This document shows, in pieces, positions 27,057 through 40,450 of a stretch of DNA of 64,000 bases. Every line of letters starts with the position of its first letter. Position 1 is the first letter of the stretch. The position numbers and the translations under genes were made by a program. The notes under the pieces were generated by a model, which saw nothing but the letters and a program-made list of their open reading frames with translations, was not told the origin of the DNA and ran no database searches. The DNA is from Holacanthus passer (lineage: Eukaryota; Chordata; Actinopteri; Pomacanthidae): positions 558,001-622,000 of the forward strand of contig JAFREQ010000017.1 of the NCBI GenBank assembly GCA_025331565.1. The letters run 5' to 3'.

Positions 27057-28551
27057 CGTGTCCTCTTTAGATGCAAGAGCGATTGTGAGAGCCTTGTCAT
27101 GTATCAGCACCCAGTGACGTGCCCATCCCAGGGGCGACCACTGCACCATGTCCCGTCCCTGACACGCCAACATAATGAATGGCCTGGCTAATGAAGGCTT
27201 ACTAATTGATTATGGAGAAAACAGAGTATTACTCACCCAATGATGGCAGCTCCAAGGGGTGCTGAGACACTTTGTCAATGCTCTGTTTTTCCACCCCGTC
27301 CAGCCCAGAGGGTCTTTATATCGACCTTCTGACCAGCGTGGACACCTCGCATAGGATGAAGTGCATTACTTTAATAATATTTTATTATCCTCTTACATGT
27401 TTTATAACACAGATCATTGCATATTTTTTTTTCATCCATGCATCCATTAACATTAATTCAGCAAATTAATGTGTTGTACATCTCGCTGCAGGCATACACC
27501 AAACCCAACCAGGTGTGTCTGCCAGTGATGAGAGTGAATGGGGATTTCAAGGCTTTACTCTCTGAGCTGTTGTTCAATGGAGCACACAGAAGCTGCTAAG
27601 GTGGGAGGTGTATGTAGAAGGCCATTGTCTTTGATTAACTAATTAGTAGACATTATCAAGACTAAACAGAAGTCATTACCATTGGGCTTTAGTGAGGAGG
27701 CCCTCATTTCCCCATGGACCTCCAACCACTGTCTCCCAGGCTCTGCCCAGTCCGCCACAGCCCAGGTCACTTATTAAATCTATAACAACTAATTTTGCTC
27801 TTTAAATGAGGCTCTAATTGACTTTCGTGTGAAGAAAGCAATGCGGATGATCCAGCTCGTATTATCTGAATCGCTGATTGAATGTGGTATTGGGTTTCCA
27901 GACAATGGAGATTGCACACCCAACTGCTGATTCTTCTCTCTCTCTCACGTACACTCGCTCATTATAATACACACAATAATTCATGCACCTGTAATATCAG
28001 CCGAGCCATTTCATGTGTCTCATCTTTCATCTGCGTCTTTCATCTCAGTCTTTGTAGATAGCTTCAGAGGCGACTTGCACAAATCTCACGTTGAACCGCA
28101 GATGAAGAGTTAAATAATCCTGCAAACACTCATCTGGATGAAAAAATGTACCTGCCACATTGCCATCGTCAACTGCAGGGTAAGCTGAAGACAAACACGC
28201 GGCACAAAGTACAGCTTGTGTTTGTGGCATCTGAAAGGAAGTGTTTGACACTGCAGACCCAGTCGGATGCACATGCTCCCCATTGCCATCTTCTGTTGAG
28301 CTCAGACAAGGAGTGTCCTCGGGCTCACAGGCAGGGGCCAAACCATAATCAAGAAATTATCATAATTCACTCTAATCATAAGTGAAGGAGGGCAAAATGA
28401 CTGAAATTAAATTCTGGATTACTGCCTCCGACTGCAGGGATGGTTCAGTAACTGCTATTTTCTGCCAGTGTTTTAAATATACGTTTACCGTACCCGTGCT
28501 GCCAATTAAAACACTAAGTCAAGGGGAGTGCCACAGGTTTACTGGGAAGCA

Positions 28552-28576
28552 ACACACACATGCATGCATGCACACA
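28552..28576. repeat. CA and TGCA mixed simple repeat
   Basis: An ACACACA run is followed by three TGCA units and CACACA. Confidence 0.85.
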
Positions 28577-31500
28577 TCCCGGTGTGGATTTATGCTGTTG
28601 GTGTGTAATGAAAAGGGGCAAAGGCTGAGTGATGTGATTGCTCAGAGTGCCGTATGGCTGGGCTCCCAGTCTGGGGCATTAGACAGCTCCACTGCAGTGG
28701 CAGCAGCATGCTGGGAGAAGGAAGGAGGCAAAATAAAGGCCTGGTCAGAAAGGGCCGTTCTGGTCTAATTGAGTCCTTTGGGTCGAGTCTCCACTGATCA
28801 GAGACTTGTTACAGGAATCTGGTTTCATGGTTTCCAAACAATGAGATTTCAGAGAAGGGATTTGTAGTCCTCCGGGATTCAATCCTAACCTTTCTCTGAT
28901 TTTTGTGGTTCTCTCTTGGTTGTCTGCCGCTGCGTTGCTCTGTTTTAAATCCGATTACTCTAACAATATGGAAACACTGCCGTTGAGCTCAGCAAGCGAT
29001 GCTCACATATAAAACATTGTAGTGATGCTGTGCTGTGAATGTGAACATGCGGTTTGATGCCTAGGGTGTGGGTTCTTTGTTAGAACTGGTGTCTGTTTCT
29101 ACATGACCGGAGCTTGTCTGGCTTCCATATGGATATTGAGCTCATGACGCTGACTCACCAGAGCAATCGCAGCTTCTCTGACCAGTGGAGAAGGCTGCGA
29201 CACAGGTTGAAGGATCAAAGCTCAGAGTCTTTGTTCTGAGGCACCATAAATCCTAAGACCATTATATAGACCTGCTGTCCAGATGATTAAATATTGATGG
29301 AGATTTACAGGGCTGTACAAACATGTGGTGTTGGCAAGTTTGAAAAGGTGAGTAATGCAAAAATATAACATGCATCAATGCTGAATTTATAGATTATGTA
29401 CCAAAAGTTTTAAACTGTGAGGATCAGTCAATGCACAGCTAATGAGAAGAAAACTCACCAGAAGCCCACAACAGAGCAAAGTACAGCTTTCAGGACATTG
29501 GCCCTGATGAGAAACAACACATCATCTACAAAGAGATTCCTGAGAGAAAGGCTTGTTTTCTTGCATTGCTCTTACTCCCTTTTACTCTTTATCTCTCGCC
29601 GTATTTTTCCTCTCTAAACAATCCCTGGGAGACAGAAAACAACAAAGACAAATGACTTTGGCCTTTTAAAAGAAGCGTCAAACCTCTCCCTCCAGTGGGC
29701 AGAGGATCCACAGAGGTGTCCATGTTTCTTGCACACCCCCTGCAGTGGCATTAACTAGTGGGGGCTCTAGATGAGCTTCCTGTGGAGCAGGAAAGGCCAG
29801 GACAAACACAGGCGATGTGCTGGTTTTAATAGGCGCTAGGCCCAGTCAAGTGTAGCAGTTCATAAATTAGAGAGGAGAGCAAAGAGAGGAAGATGGAAGA
29901 CTGAGCAAATACAAGCAGCAAACACATGACAGAGAACTGCCTGCCCTCTGGATCATCGCTCACTTCAGCATAATGTGACAGAAAAGGAGATGAAAGAAAG
30001 GCAAGATTGAACAAGGGAAGAGGATGGGGAATCTAATAAAATGACGGTTATTTGCCAAGGCTTCAGTGAAAATAGGACAGGAGCCTACCAACCGCATGAG
30101 ACACAAATTCACAGTCATCCAAGACGCGAGTATATGTTTTTTTGTGGTCCGGAGAGGAGAGGGACGGGGAGGAGGGAAATGGGGGGACAGGCACAGCGCC
30201 TCGTCCACCTGATGCCACAGTGCCGCCTCGCACGGCTTCCTTTTGTAGCCCAAAGTGCCGGGCAGAGGAGAAAGGCAGACACAAAGAACAGACAGGACTC
30301 TCTGCAGGACACGTTTTGTGCCATTGCCGCTCACAGGCGGCAGGACAAAGCCGTCAGCTGCCTGGACACCTCGTTAGTCCGCTCCCTGCAGCTCTCACAT
30401 GGCACAGGGTTGACTGCGGCCCTCCTGCTGGGACTGGCTCACCGCTACAGTGGAGCTTCAGCCACCGAGAAACACACACATGTGCGCACACAATGTGGGA
30501 CTGTAGCGCGAATGACAAATACAGTGCTATAAAACACACCTGTTCGGCAGAAGGTTCAAGGCCATCCCTTCACAAGCCTTTTCATGGATATTTGCTTAGG
30601 TTGTTAAAGCTGATCTTTTCAGATGGAGTCCACAACAAAAGAGCCTCAAGCCTGGTGGAGGTTGGCGGAAAGGGCTCTCTTTCCTCCTCGTGCTCTTTTA
30701 TCTTTTTAGCCTTTTCTGTCCACGCAGGAGGAGATGCAGGGAGAATATAGATAAAGGGTTTTAAGCGAGGCTGAGTGTTTGGTTGACGATACTGAAGACC
30801 TGTGTTTTAGAGTCAATCTGATGAGAGCGGAGGAAAGATCCATCATGTGTGAAGTAGTGCAGCACACAGACTGTGCATATTTAACAAACACTGCAACAGT
30901 CAAATCCGAAAACTAATTTACAGTGAGACCATCTATCTATATTGAGTGATGACAGTGAATTCAGCAAAGTTTTGACAATAATTAACACAAGCTGATGAAT
31001 CCACTTAACTACAATATTGTGACTGTATCTGTAATTTATTATTTCCTCTCAGCATTTTAGCTATTTACTATACTTGGAACTAAATGACATAAAATAACAA
31101 AAGACTGCTGGAAAAGCAAATCCTAGCACCTTCCTTTGACGCATGCATCCACGCTCATTTGCAAGGGAATAAATTATTTTGACATTCTGAGGCTCCCGAA
31201 TTTTTCCACTCACAATCTTCCAAAGGCTGTATGAGGCTGTTTTGCTATCGCCAATAGGCTGTTCCTGCTAGCATGCCCTGGAATATTAAGTAGGGTTAGT
31301 GCTTAGCTTGCTTAGACCAAGCCAAATAAATATGCAGGAATTAGTTCCAGCTTCATACGCCGTCAAAATGGGATCCACCAGTCAATGCACCAAAACAACC
31401 CATTCACCACACTTCAACTCATTCTGGCTACAAAGAAAAGCAAAGCAAATTTCATATTGACAGAAATAAATAAATATATGCCGGGAGCTTTGTGAGCGCA

Positions 31501-31829
31501 GTGACAGTGCTATACATGAATGCAGAGCAAAGAAACAGCCAAAATCAGGGATAAACATACAGTAGATGGCACAAACACACACAGCCACAGGACTGACTGT
31601 GTTTATACCACAAATATTTATATATTTATATCCATAAAAATATAACGGTATAGCAGGGTATTATTTTGGTAATGATATGCATGCATTATGATACAATACA
31701 TAAATATTAATGCACTTTATATAATACATCTGTGTGTATGTCGATGTTTTTCCTCCACCTGATTGTGGCTCATTGCTGCATTCAACTCTGCTTTTCATAA
31801 GTTGTAAAGACTGATGTATGTTTATTTCG

Positions 31830-32003
31830 TGGGAGGTAGAGCAGTCATTAACCAATCAGAAGGTCTGAAACACAGAAGGCCGAAGTGTCCTTGAGCAAGA
31901 CAATTGGTGTATGTGAACGTGTGAATGCTGGCTTGGGTTGTAAAGCACTTTGAGTTGTTCATAAGACTGGAAAAGTGCTAATTAAATGCAATCAATTTAC
32001 CAT
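31830..32003 (+). mobile_element. tRNA-SINE-like interspersed repeat fragment
   Basis: The segment starts GGGAGGTAGAGCAGTCATTA, resembling a tRNA A-box region. It continues through CGAAGTGTCCTTGAGCAAGA and ends TGTAAAGCACTTTGAG ... AAAAGTGCTAATTAAATGCAATC, AATTTACCATT. These strings match, in the same order, a highly repeated short element found throughout teleost genomes. The B-box region and part of the middle are diverged or deleted, so this is an old copy. Family classification is from memory and a repeat-library search should fix it. Confidence 0.65.
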
Positions 32004-35000
32004 TCACTTATCAGATTAATTAGGAAGAAGCCAACAGGCAATTCAATCAATTACTGAGATCAATCAGAGTGATCTTGACATACTTCACATATCTCATAAT
32101 CAATTCAGTTATTAGATGACACCATGTTTCATGTTTCAAACTACTTCCACACAATGAAGTTTTTGGAAACTTTGGGAACTTCTAACATTATTTTCACTTT
32201 TGTTATTGTGTTACTACTTAAAATAACATCATTAATATCAAGATGTCATTTTTATCATGTTAAAAATTAAACTGATAATTTTATGAATTATATGATACAG
32301 CATATGTATGTTTACAGAAATCTAACAATCAACCTTTCCCTCAATCATAGCATGAGTCTTTGCAAGGGATGATGTACCAGAAGGTAGCAATCAGTCAGCC
32401 TGGCTGTGGCCACCTCCCATCTATCAGTCTGTACATCCCTTCCCGTTCAACAGCTGTGGACTCATATGTTACTGTCCTTCTACCTGTCACTGTCCATCCA
32501 CAACCACACCGACCACAGCACACATCAATCAGCCCACCCCTGCTGCTTTTTAATCTGTTCCCACCCCCAAGGACCAAGCACGCTTCAAAATTACAGTGAA
32601 GAAAGGTCACCCCATACAATTAGAACATCATCAGGGATGCACACAAGAGGGTCATTCCCTGAACCCTTGTAGCACGTCATAAATCCTACACTGGCCAAGA
32701 AGGAACACCCACTCTGGCTGGATTCAGAAGAGCTGACTGATTGCAGCTCTGGAAAAATGTCGTGCAAGGATACACCTTTAACTCTAATGGTGGAGACGAC
32801 TGATATGAATTGTTGTCCGGATTGATATGAGGTGTAATGGCATGTGAAAGTGCTGCGATAGGTTTATTCCCTTAAGATGAACCAGGTTATCATCAGTCCA
32901 TGTATTGACCCTGTGACGACCCTGGGGCCCAGATCAATCAGGTCTCCAATCAGGATTAGATCAAGCTGCCCTCTGCAGCCTCTCTCATCATTCTAGCAGC
33001 CTGATACTTGCAAGATTTAGCTCCATAACAGGACATACATGCAGGCGGAGAAAGTGACAGGCCTGCTGGAATGAGAGAGAGAGATTTTGGATCAAACGCT
33101 CCAATGGAAAAGACCGTGTGGAGACCATTGTCTTAGCTTGGCTGAAGAACAAAAGCTAATGAGAGCGCGGTAGTGAGTGAGAGAGAACGTGAGAGAGAGG
33201 GTGGGTCAGTGAGCTTTGAGCCTCTCGTGGGCTGATCTAAGCCAATTAGAGACAAGTGACAGCTCAGCTACATGCTCATGACACAACTAGACCACGGCAC
33301 TGCTCTGAGCCCCAGCACCCCACAGTACAAGCCTGACTTGGACCCCAACAAGCCCTTAACACTCCCCCCATGAACGCTTAAATACCCCTCTGCAACAACG
33401 CTCAGCACTCCAGACACAGACCGGAGCCAAGGAAGAGGGAGAGAGTATGCTTAACAGAAATACTCTCCCCGTCTGTCCTGCTTCCTCCGCTCTCCAGAAG
33501 GAAGCGGCCGGCCAAGCGGAGCTCTCCGCCCGCCTCCGTCATGGTCGGCCAATTCTCTTGGCATCTGATGTTGCTGTGACGACCTGGCAAATCCACTGAC
33601 CTTTGCCCCGACGGTTCAAAACTTGTGAACCCGAGACGAGAGGAAGCCAAAAAAGCTTGGTGGGGGATATGTGAAGTGAGGAGTTTCAATTGAAAAGGGG
33701 GGTTGGTTCCAATGACCACTGGCAGCTGTCATTGCTGTGTTGCCTTGTTCTCCTGCGAGCAGATAATGGTGCAGAGCCTTTCACAGTATACATGAGGGGA
33801 GGTGGTAGGCCACCAGGTTGTGGGTTGTCAGGGCTCCTGCACAGGGCTTGTGATTAATGAGACAGGGCGTCGCACCACAGGGAGCTCAGCAGCACGTGCC
33901 ACACTGGTGGTAACAACAAATACTCCTGACACTGTGTGGTAGTGGACTCTCCACACTTTTATAAAGAGCTGGAGTCACAACAGTTCAATAGTTAGACAGT
34001 TATATAAATGCAGACAAATCTACCCCCACCACCACACATAAATACATATAAATACAAATTATGCACACGGACATCAACAATCATACGGCACACCCATGAT
34101 ATGCATCCTTTAATGCATCCTCTCATTCACCCTTGACTGAGCATCAAGTGTATGAAATCTGTGGATGGCTGCTTGGGGGAGAAGCAAGAAACGCAGAGAT
34201 GGAGGATGACAGGAAGGAGTGATGGGGGTTGAGGGACACCCAGCAGGGGGTGGGACAGGACAGCCCTCCGCACGTCTAACGTCTGCCACTCAAGAAAGTT
34301 AATGATGCCATGTTCTTGGGCCAACCATCCCCCTGCTGCGTGTGAGAAAAGAGACAGACAGAGAGAGAGGACTGAGGGTGGTGTTGCTGGCACATGGATG
34401 CAGTCAGAGGAGGTGAGATGCTCTTGCGGCGTGAGTTAGGGGTGGGGCGTCTGGGTGAAAATTGAAGGTCCAAGAATATTTATGACAATCAACACCCCAG
34501 TTGGCACCGTTGAGTGATTTTGAGATGAACGATATATCTCCCTCTTTTTTTCTTCCCAATCACGTCGCTGTCTCCTGCCCTCATCAGCATCCTTTATCGA
34601 GTCAGGTTACTTATTAAGGTTTATGAGAAATCCTGTTAATTTCATTAGCAGTCAGTCGCTAGGTTGCGATTTGATTTTTTTTATAGTGAGAAGGGGGGAT
34701 GGGGATGGGCGTTTTGGCTGCTAGGCCGAAATTGTTATCATCTTCAGCCAGTTAGGGAACAGCAATTTAGGAGATGAGGGAGAAACGGAGGAGGGATGGG
34801 GGTTGAAGAGTGGCAAGATGCTGAGGAGAGATAACAGACTCTGGTCCAGCGCTCAGCAAATGCAGAGGGACTGTGCAAGGTTTAGTTTCACAAAATGGCT
34901 TACAAAGCAGAAAAGGCCTTTAGTACTGTAAAATGATGAAACACGTGGTAAATAAAGGGGGTAAAGGTCTATAGATGTCAGAATACCAATCTGGGCTCAA

Positions 35001-38000
35001 TTTGTCATAAAGTGGGTAATGAGTTGAATCCGGTGGCAATCTAGTTTTGAGGTTAAAGCAGTAACAACAGAACTTGAGTACTATAGGAATGAATAAGCTG
35101 ACAGATGCTCATATCCCTTAGGCTGTAATTGAATTATCCGTGCTTTTCTTCCTCTGACACAGGAATAACCCTGCCTTCCCGGGCTATTTCTCCTTTCATA
35201 CATCTCCCAATAACACCAGGGTAACTGTATTAGCAGTGTATGTTAGAGACGCTCTCCCGACTGCCAAATGGACCCGTATGCAGCTCTGTTTTCAAGCCAC
35301 GGGGTCAGATGATGGTCAATCGATGGTCAGTCAGAGGTCACATTCAACCTGGACAAAGGTCAACTCTATCTGGACTCAGAGGTATGACTGGCCTATCAAC
35401 CCCCTGTACTGCTGTGAATGGAGGTAAATCATGTGGACAACTCCCTTCTGCTTGGAGCCTGAGAATCTGATAAGAAGAATAATTTACCATATTCTCACAT
35501 GTTAGATAAGATTAAACATGCAGGGATCATGAAAACAATTAACAATGTGTCCACAGCATTTCTAAATTACAGTTCATTTGTAACATTCAGGGTGTTTTTT
35601 ACAGAACGAGGTTTCGTGTGAGAAAGGTGAAGTTAATTACCAAAAACAGGCAATTAAACTAATAACACATTAGTCGCATAAACAACTGACTAATTGCAGA
35701 TGTATCCCACTCAACATGTTTTGAATAATATGGTTTCCCATAACCCCCTGCACAGTAACAGCGGCCAAATCGATATTCATGAAGTGTCAGAGTTGTAATT
35801 CATGTGTCTGTTCCACATGAACACCGCGGGGACCTTTAAAGAAAGACGGGGAAAAAAGCTAACATGTAAATTTCACAGTTAATGCCTGGGCATGGCTTAT
35901 GTTGGCCAATTAAGCTGTTCTTTTCAGCTCCATTTCAACGTGGTGTCTTGGGGTTCATTTTTCCCTTGCTGTGCCATTTAGGCTTCAAATGGGCAAACGT
36001 TCATCATGCAAGTTGGACGACAAACAGGGAGTTTGGAGTCTGTTACAAAGTGTGTGTGTTTGGGGACGGGGGGGGATAGTGGCATGTGCATATGTGCCCG
36101 TCTTGTGTACGAGTTCCAAACATCTATGTGCTGCTGCGCCTGTGTGCCTTTGTGTGTCGAGGCCTAATTTGTGCATGAAACAGGAGAGCGTTAATGGCTT
36201 TTAAAGATCGGTGGAGTCAAATGAGCGCGCTCATCAGTTAGCCACACACCCCCTGGTGATCACTCAGTGTCGTTAGATTTCATTTCCTGTGGAATAGGAA
36301 GATCTCGGTGGATCTAAGACAAATCCCTGCAATTATAGCCACGCTTAAGATGATTCACTGTCTTCATTTCTGTTGCGCTGGGTGGTGGGTGCTGTTGTGG
36401 ATGGCGTTATTGAGTTTATACTGATATGTCAACGGTCATCATTGGAAATACACTAACAATGAGATGGATTTCTTAGAATTTTACTCAAAGCAATATCTTC
36501 CCAAATATTATCCCTTGTGAATTTTTCATCAACACAACAAGCAAAGAGAAATATACAGACAACTGACCCTACACCTATCAAAACACACACAATGAAACAC
36601 AGGCAAACAGGGAGGCACCTGCATGTTCGTTAATAGCTTTGCCCCGGACAGTGTAGAGCATGAGGACCAGCAGCCAGAGGCACTGAGATAAGATTCTGCT
36701 TAGCATTTGAATAGGATGTTCTGATTTCTATTCAGCTGGCCTTTGGCCATGCTAGTGCTTAAGTGGTCTGGGCGAGTCTGTCTGGTCTCTACTGTGCCAA
36801 CCAATGTGCAGGCTCATATCTGGCAATGTGCAATGTCTGTCAGTGTCCCGTTCTGTCTGTCTGTCCGTTTGGCTGCACGAATGTCTGGCTGGTTAATAAT
36901 CAGCCTGGCTAGCTGCTAATCATCCTCCCAGCTGCAGAAGCAGGTGGCACACATACCACAGCTCCCAGTCTCATTCACCATGTGATGTCATCTCACTGCA
37001 CCTGGTCACACTGCATTACACATTACTGAGGTTGCCAGTTTCCCCTCTCTGAAATCACGTGTCTTTGCCGAGGCTGAGAATCTGTGACGGCGCGGATGCC
37101 ACGGCTCCTGCAGTGAACTGGTGGCTGCTGAATGAACAGCATCACATCTCTGTGTCCCCTCCTTCACCTCGGCCAAGCCTGGGACTGATCCCAGAGCAGT
37201 CTGACAGGCAGAGGCAGCAGTTAGGACACACTCCACATCGAAATGGGAAGCCATTAACTCTGCAACACACAAGGTCACCTTCAACTAGACACAGCATCCA
37301 CCCAACTTCCACTGCTGATATGCCCAATGGATGCAGCAGAGCAGTCATGTAAAGGTCAGGCTGTAAAACAGAATGGAACCACAGCTGTCTTAGAAACCAC
37401 ACTCTTAAACATTTGATCTTGTCTCCCTTCACTTTTGAAAGTGATCAAAATGCTTTGAGTATCACTTTCAAACAGCAGGAAAGGAAATGAGAGAGGGAGG
37501 GAGTGGAAAAGGGGGAAGAGGAAAGAGAGTGATAGAGGGCGGGTGAGGAGAGTGAGGGAGACTGGATGATCAGGTTTCAACTCTGGTCTGCAGCTGTTGA
37601 GGGCTCTGGTGCTCTGATAGGTGTCCCTTACAGCAAATGTAATCCAAGCCAAACACAATATCTGTCTACGCCATCGAGAGATCACCAAGTCATAACAAAT
37701 CCAGACCCACCATAACTCTGCCATGGCCCGGGGCCAAGCGAAGCCTGCTAACAGTTTAAGGGACTGAAGAAAAAGAATACATAATAAGTATTAATAAGTA
37801 AATCAACACAAACCAGGTTGATCTAAGAAGAAAGTTCTCACAATGTTTTTTATTATTTTTGTTTGTTTGTTTTCTTGAAGATATAAGGCTGGCAAAGCTG
37901 TACACTATGAACCCAGTTTGGAAATTATTTCCCATGTATGGTTTGTGTTACCCTCCTCCCTTAACCCAGTTTCCTACTTCCTCTCCATCCACACAGTTCA

Positions 38001-40405
38001 GTTGAGAATCTAATGAAGCTGAAACTGTGTCTCCCAAAGGGCTACTTTCAGGAGGGATTGTCCTTAATGTTTGCACAACTAGAAAAACAGCCACACCACA
38101 GCCATTCACCTCAAGCATGTTTGTGTGTGCCTGTGCACTTGTGTAAGTATGCATTGTGTACTTGTGTGTAAGTGTGCACAACAGCTTCCAACAAGACTTA
38201 TCCATCAGAGTGCCAGTGTTCAGTGTGACAGTTGTAACTCAAAATAAACAGACTAAATCGTGGGTCTGGCTGAGTCCTGACCCTTGCACAAGGATCAATC
38301 CTCAGCGGCATTGTGCACCCTACAGTGTTGCGCAAAGGTATGTTTGCGTGAGAACGAATGTGTGTTTAAGGGTGTGTGTGAAAGTAACCAAGGAAAATAA
38401 TGGGCATTTGAACCAGGAACATCAGTGCAGAAATAACACACCATTCCACACACCAGAGGGTGAATCAATTTCAGCGACATTCGATTCAAACCCATATCAG
38501 CTAGCGCCTGAACTTCAGCCCTCCACCCTGTCACCTCCTCCCCAGCTCCATATGATGGATTACCATCTCTGGCAGTCTCTGAGGGTCTCAGAGAGAGAGA
38601 GGAAGGTGGGTGGGGGAGGTCAGTCACTACAGGGACACATTCATCGGAGGGAAGCGCTGGGTTAAGGAATTATGGTTTGACAGAGATCTGGGGTGGATAG
38701 GAGAGGGCAAAGGGTTCTCCAGGGGTCAGAGGATCCAATCCTGGCTGGACTCAATGGCAAGCCACCGTCAGAACGTGGCGGTCTACAGGGATTTCACTTA
38801 GGGTCACATTTTTCGATTAATATTATTATCACTCACTTGTCTCTTTGCCCACTTGACAGCAAATAGAGTGGTATCAGACATATTCATCTAAATGCTGGTA
38901 AATATCACACCTGCCCAACAATTTAACATAGACTTGCAGTCAGGAACCCCATGTGTTAGGTTATCTACACATAGCCTGAAGAGCAGATTAATAGACTGAT
39001 AAAATAGGGTATATTCTAGAAGATATTTTTATGATCATCAAAATACATCTGCTTAGTTAAAACTCAAAACTACACAGGGTTTGAATAAATTACAACAAGA
39101 AGTCGATATTAAACCAGAAATCAAAGTGCAATCCAGCCATGAAAGCAGGAGCCTCTGAGCCTGTCTGTGTTTTAAGGTTGATCAATAATCAGCCTGCAGA
39201 CAGATTTCAATAATTTACAGCTCTGTCTACATCCAAAACTGTCTGATGAGAGTGAAAGAAGAGGCAAGACCGGCTATGTTTATTTTATAGAACGTGCTTG
39301 TCTGGGGGTACTTACTTTTTACAACAATGCTGCCAAGCTTGTACAATTTAGGGACCTGATGTTAATGCAAAGATTTATTTTTCAGTCACTGCAAAGCGTG
39401 CGCCTACAGTGTGAAGCACGGGCGACGAGACACGGGCGGAGGGAGCGAGGAGAACGAGGAGAGAGGAAGCACAACACGGGCAGGCAGGAGAGACAAAGCA
39501 ATAGCCCTGCATTGTCAGAGTGGAGAGCCCATCAATAACGGTGTCACTATAAAGAGCGAAAGAGGGAGAGAATGAAGGAGAGTAGGGTGTATAAAAGAAA
39601 CACAACAAAACCCGGTGCGACGGGTGCTTCATCTTGCCGGGCACTAATGGGCGTGAGAAGCGGCTGGCTCAGCATTCTTTGCTTGACGGCTCACTCCTCT
39701 GCTGACGGGCCGTGGCATCCATGACGGAGCGCCACACACTTGTTTAATCCAGTTTATACACTTGAAGGTGACACAATGGTGGAAGTGGAGAGGTGGAGAG
39801 CGGAGAAACAGGGAGAGAAAGAGACTGATAAACAGGCCGAGAAAGACGGTCAAAGGTCATTCCAAACTTGGATCTCATTAAGTGCTCCATCTCTTTGTCA
39901 TCGTCCTGCACTTTCTCACCACACTTTCCATCTTTGCCCTCAGCTCTTGCTGCAACACTCCATTACTGCTGTCATTATTCAGCCATGGTCGAGGTCTGCT
40001 GCGTTTCCCATCTTCAGCACTACGCTCGCTTCCTCTGAAGGTAAGAAGGTAGCACAGACAGTCTGTTTCCCTTGGTGGAGTTGGGGAGGTCAGAGATGGG
40101 ACACAAGGCCCTCTGAGGATCGCAAAAGTGCAGTCTCAGGACATATCATATCAACATGTGTGTGTGAATGTGCCAGTTTGTGTGTGTGACAGAGAAAGGT
40201 CAGAGTGCCGGTAGTGATTGCAATGTATTCCTATGATTTATCACCCAGTGAGACTTTTCCAAATTTCTGTTCCATTTCTGCAGGCCATCTTCTTTGCATG
40301 CACTGCAAAGGAGTTGTGTTGTGGTGGGAACTCCTCATTTACTGCGGCCATCTGCGGCTGATAAATGAGAGGGCGATCTGCATGCTGCTGTATATGGTCG
40401 GTGAG

Positions 40406-40407
<2 letters not shown>

Positions 40408-40448
<41 letters not shown>
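40408..40448. repeat. (GT)n microsatellite
   Basis: About 41 bp of uninterrupted GT in intron 2. Confidence 0.97.

Positions 40449-40450
<2 letters not shown>

Noticed and set aside
26955..27173. Repetitive LLHSQ peptide frame
   Set aside because: It is a by-product of the minisatellite with no other coding evidence.
30142..30750. 202-codon plus-strand ORF
   Set aside because: No domain or family resemblance was seen. Long ORFs also run on the other frames and strand here, and the base composition is CpG/GC-enriched, so it is best explained as chance.
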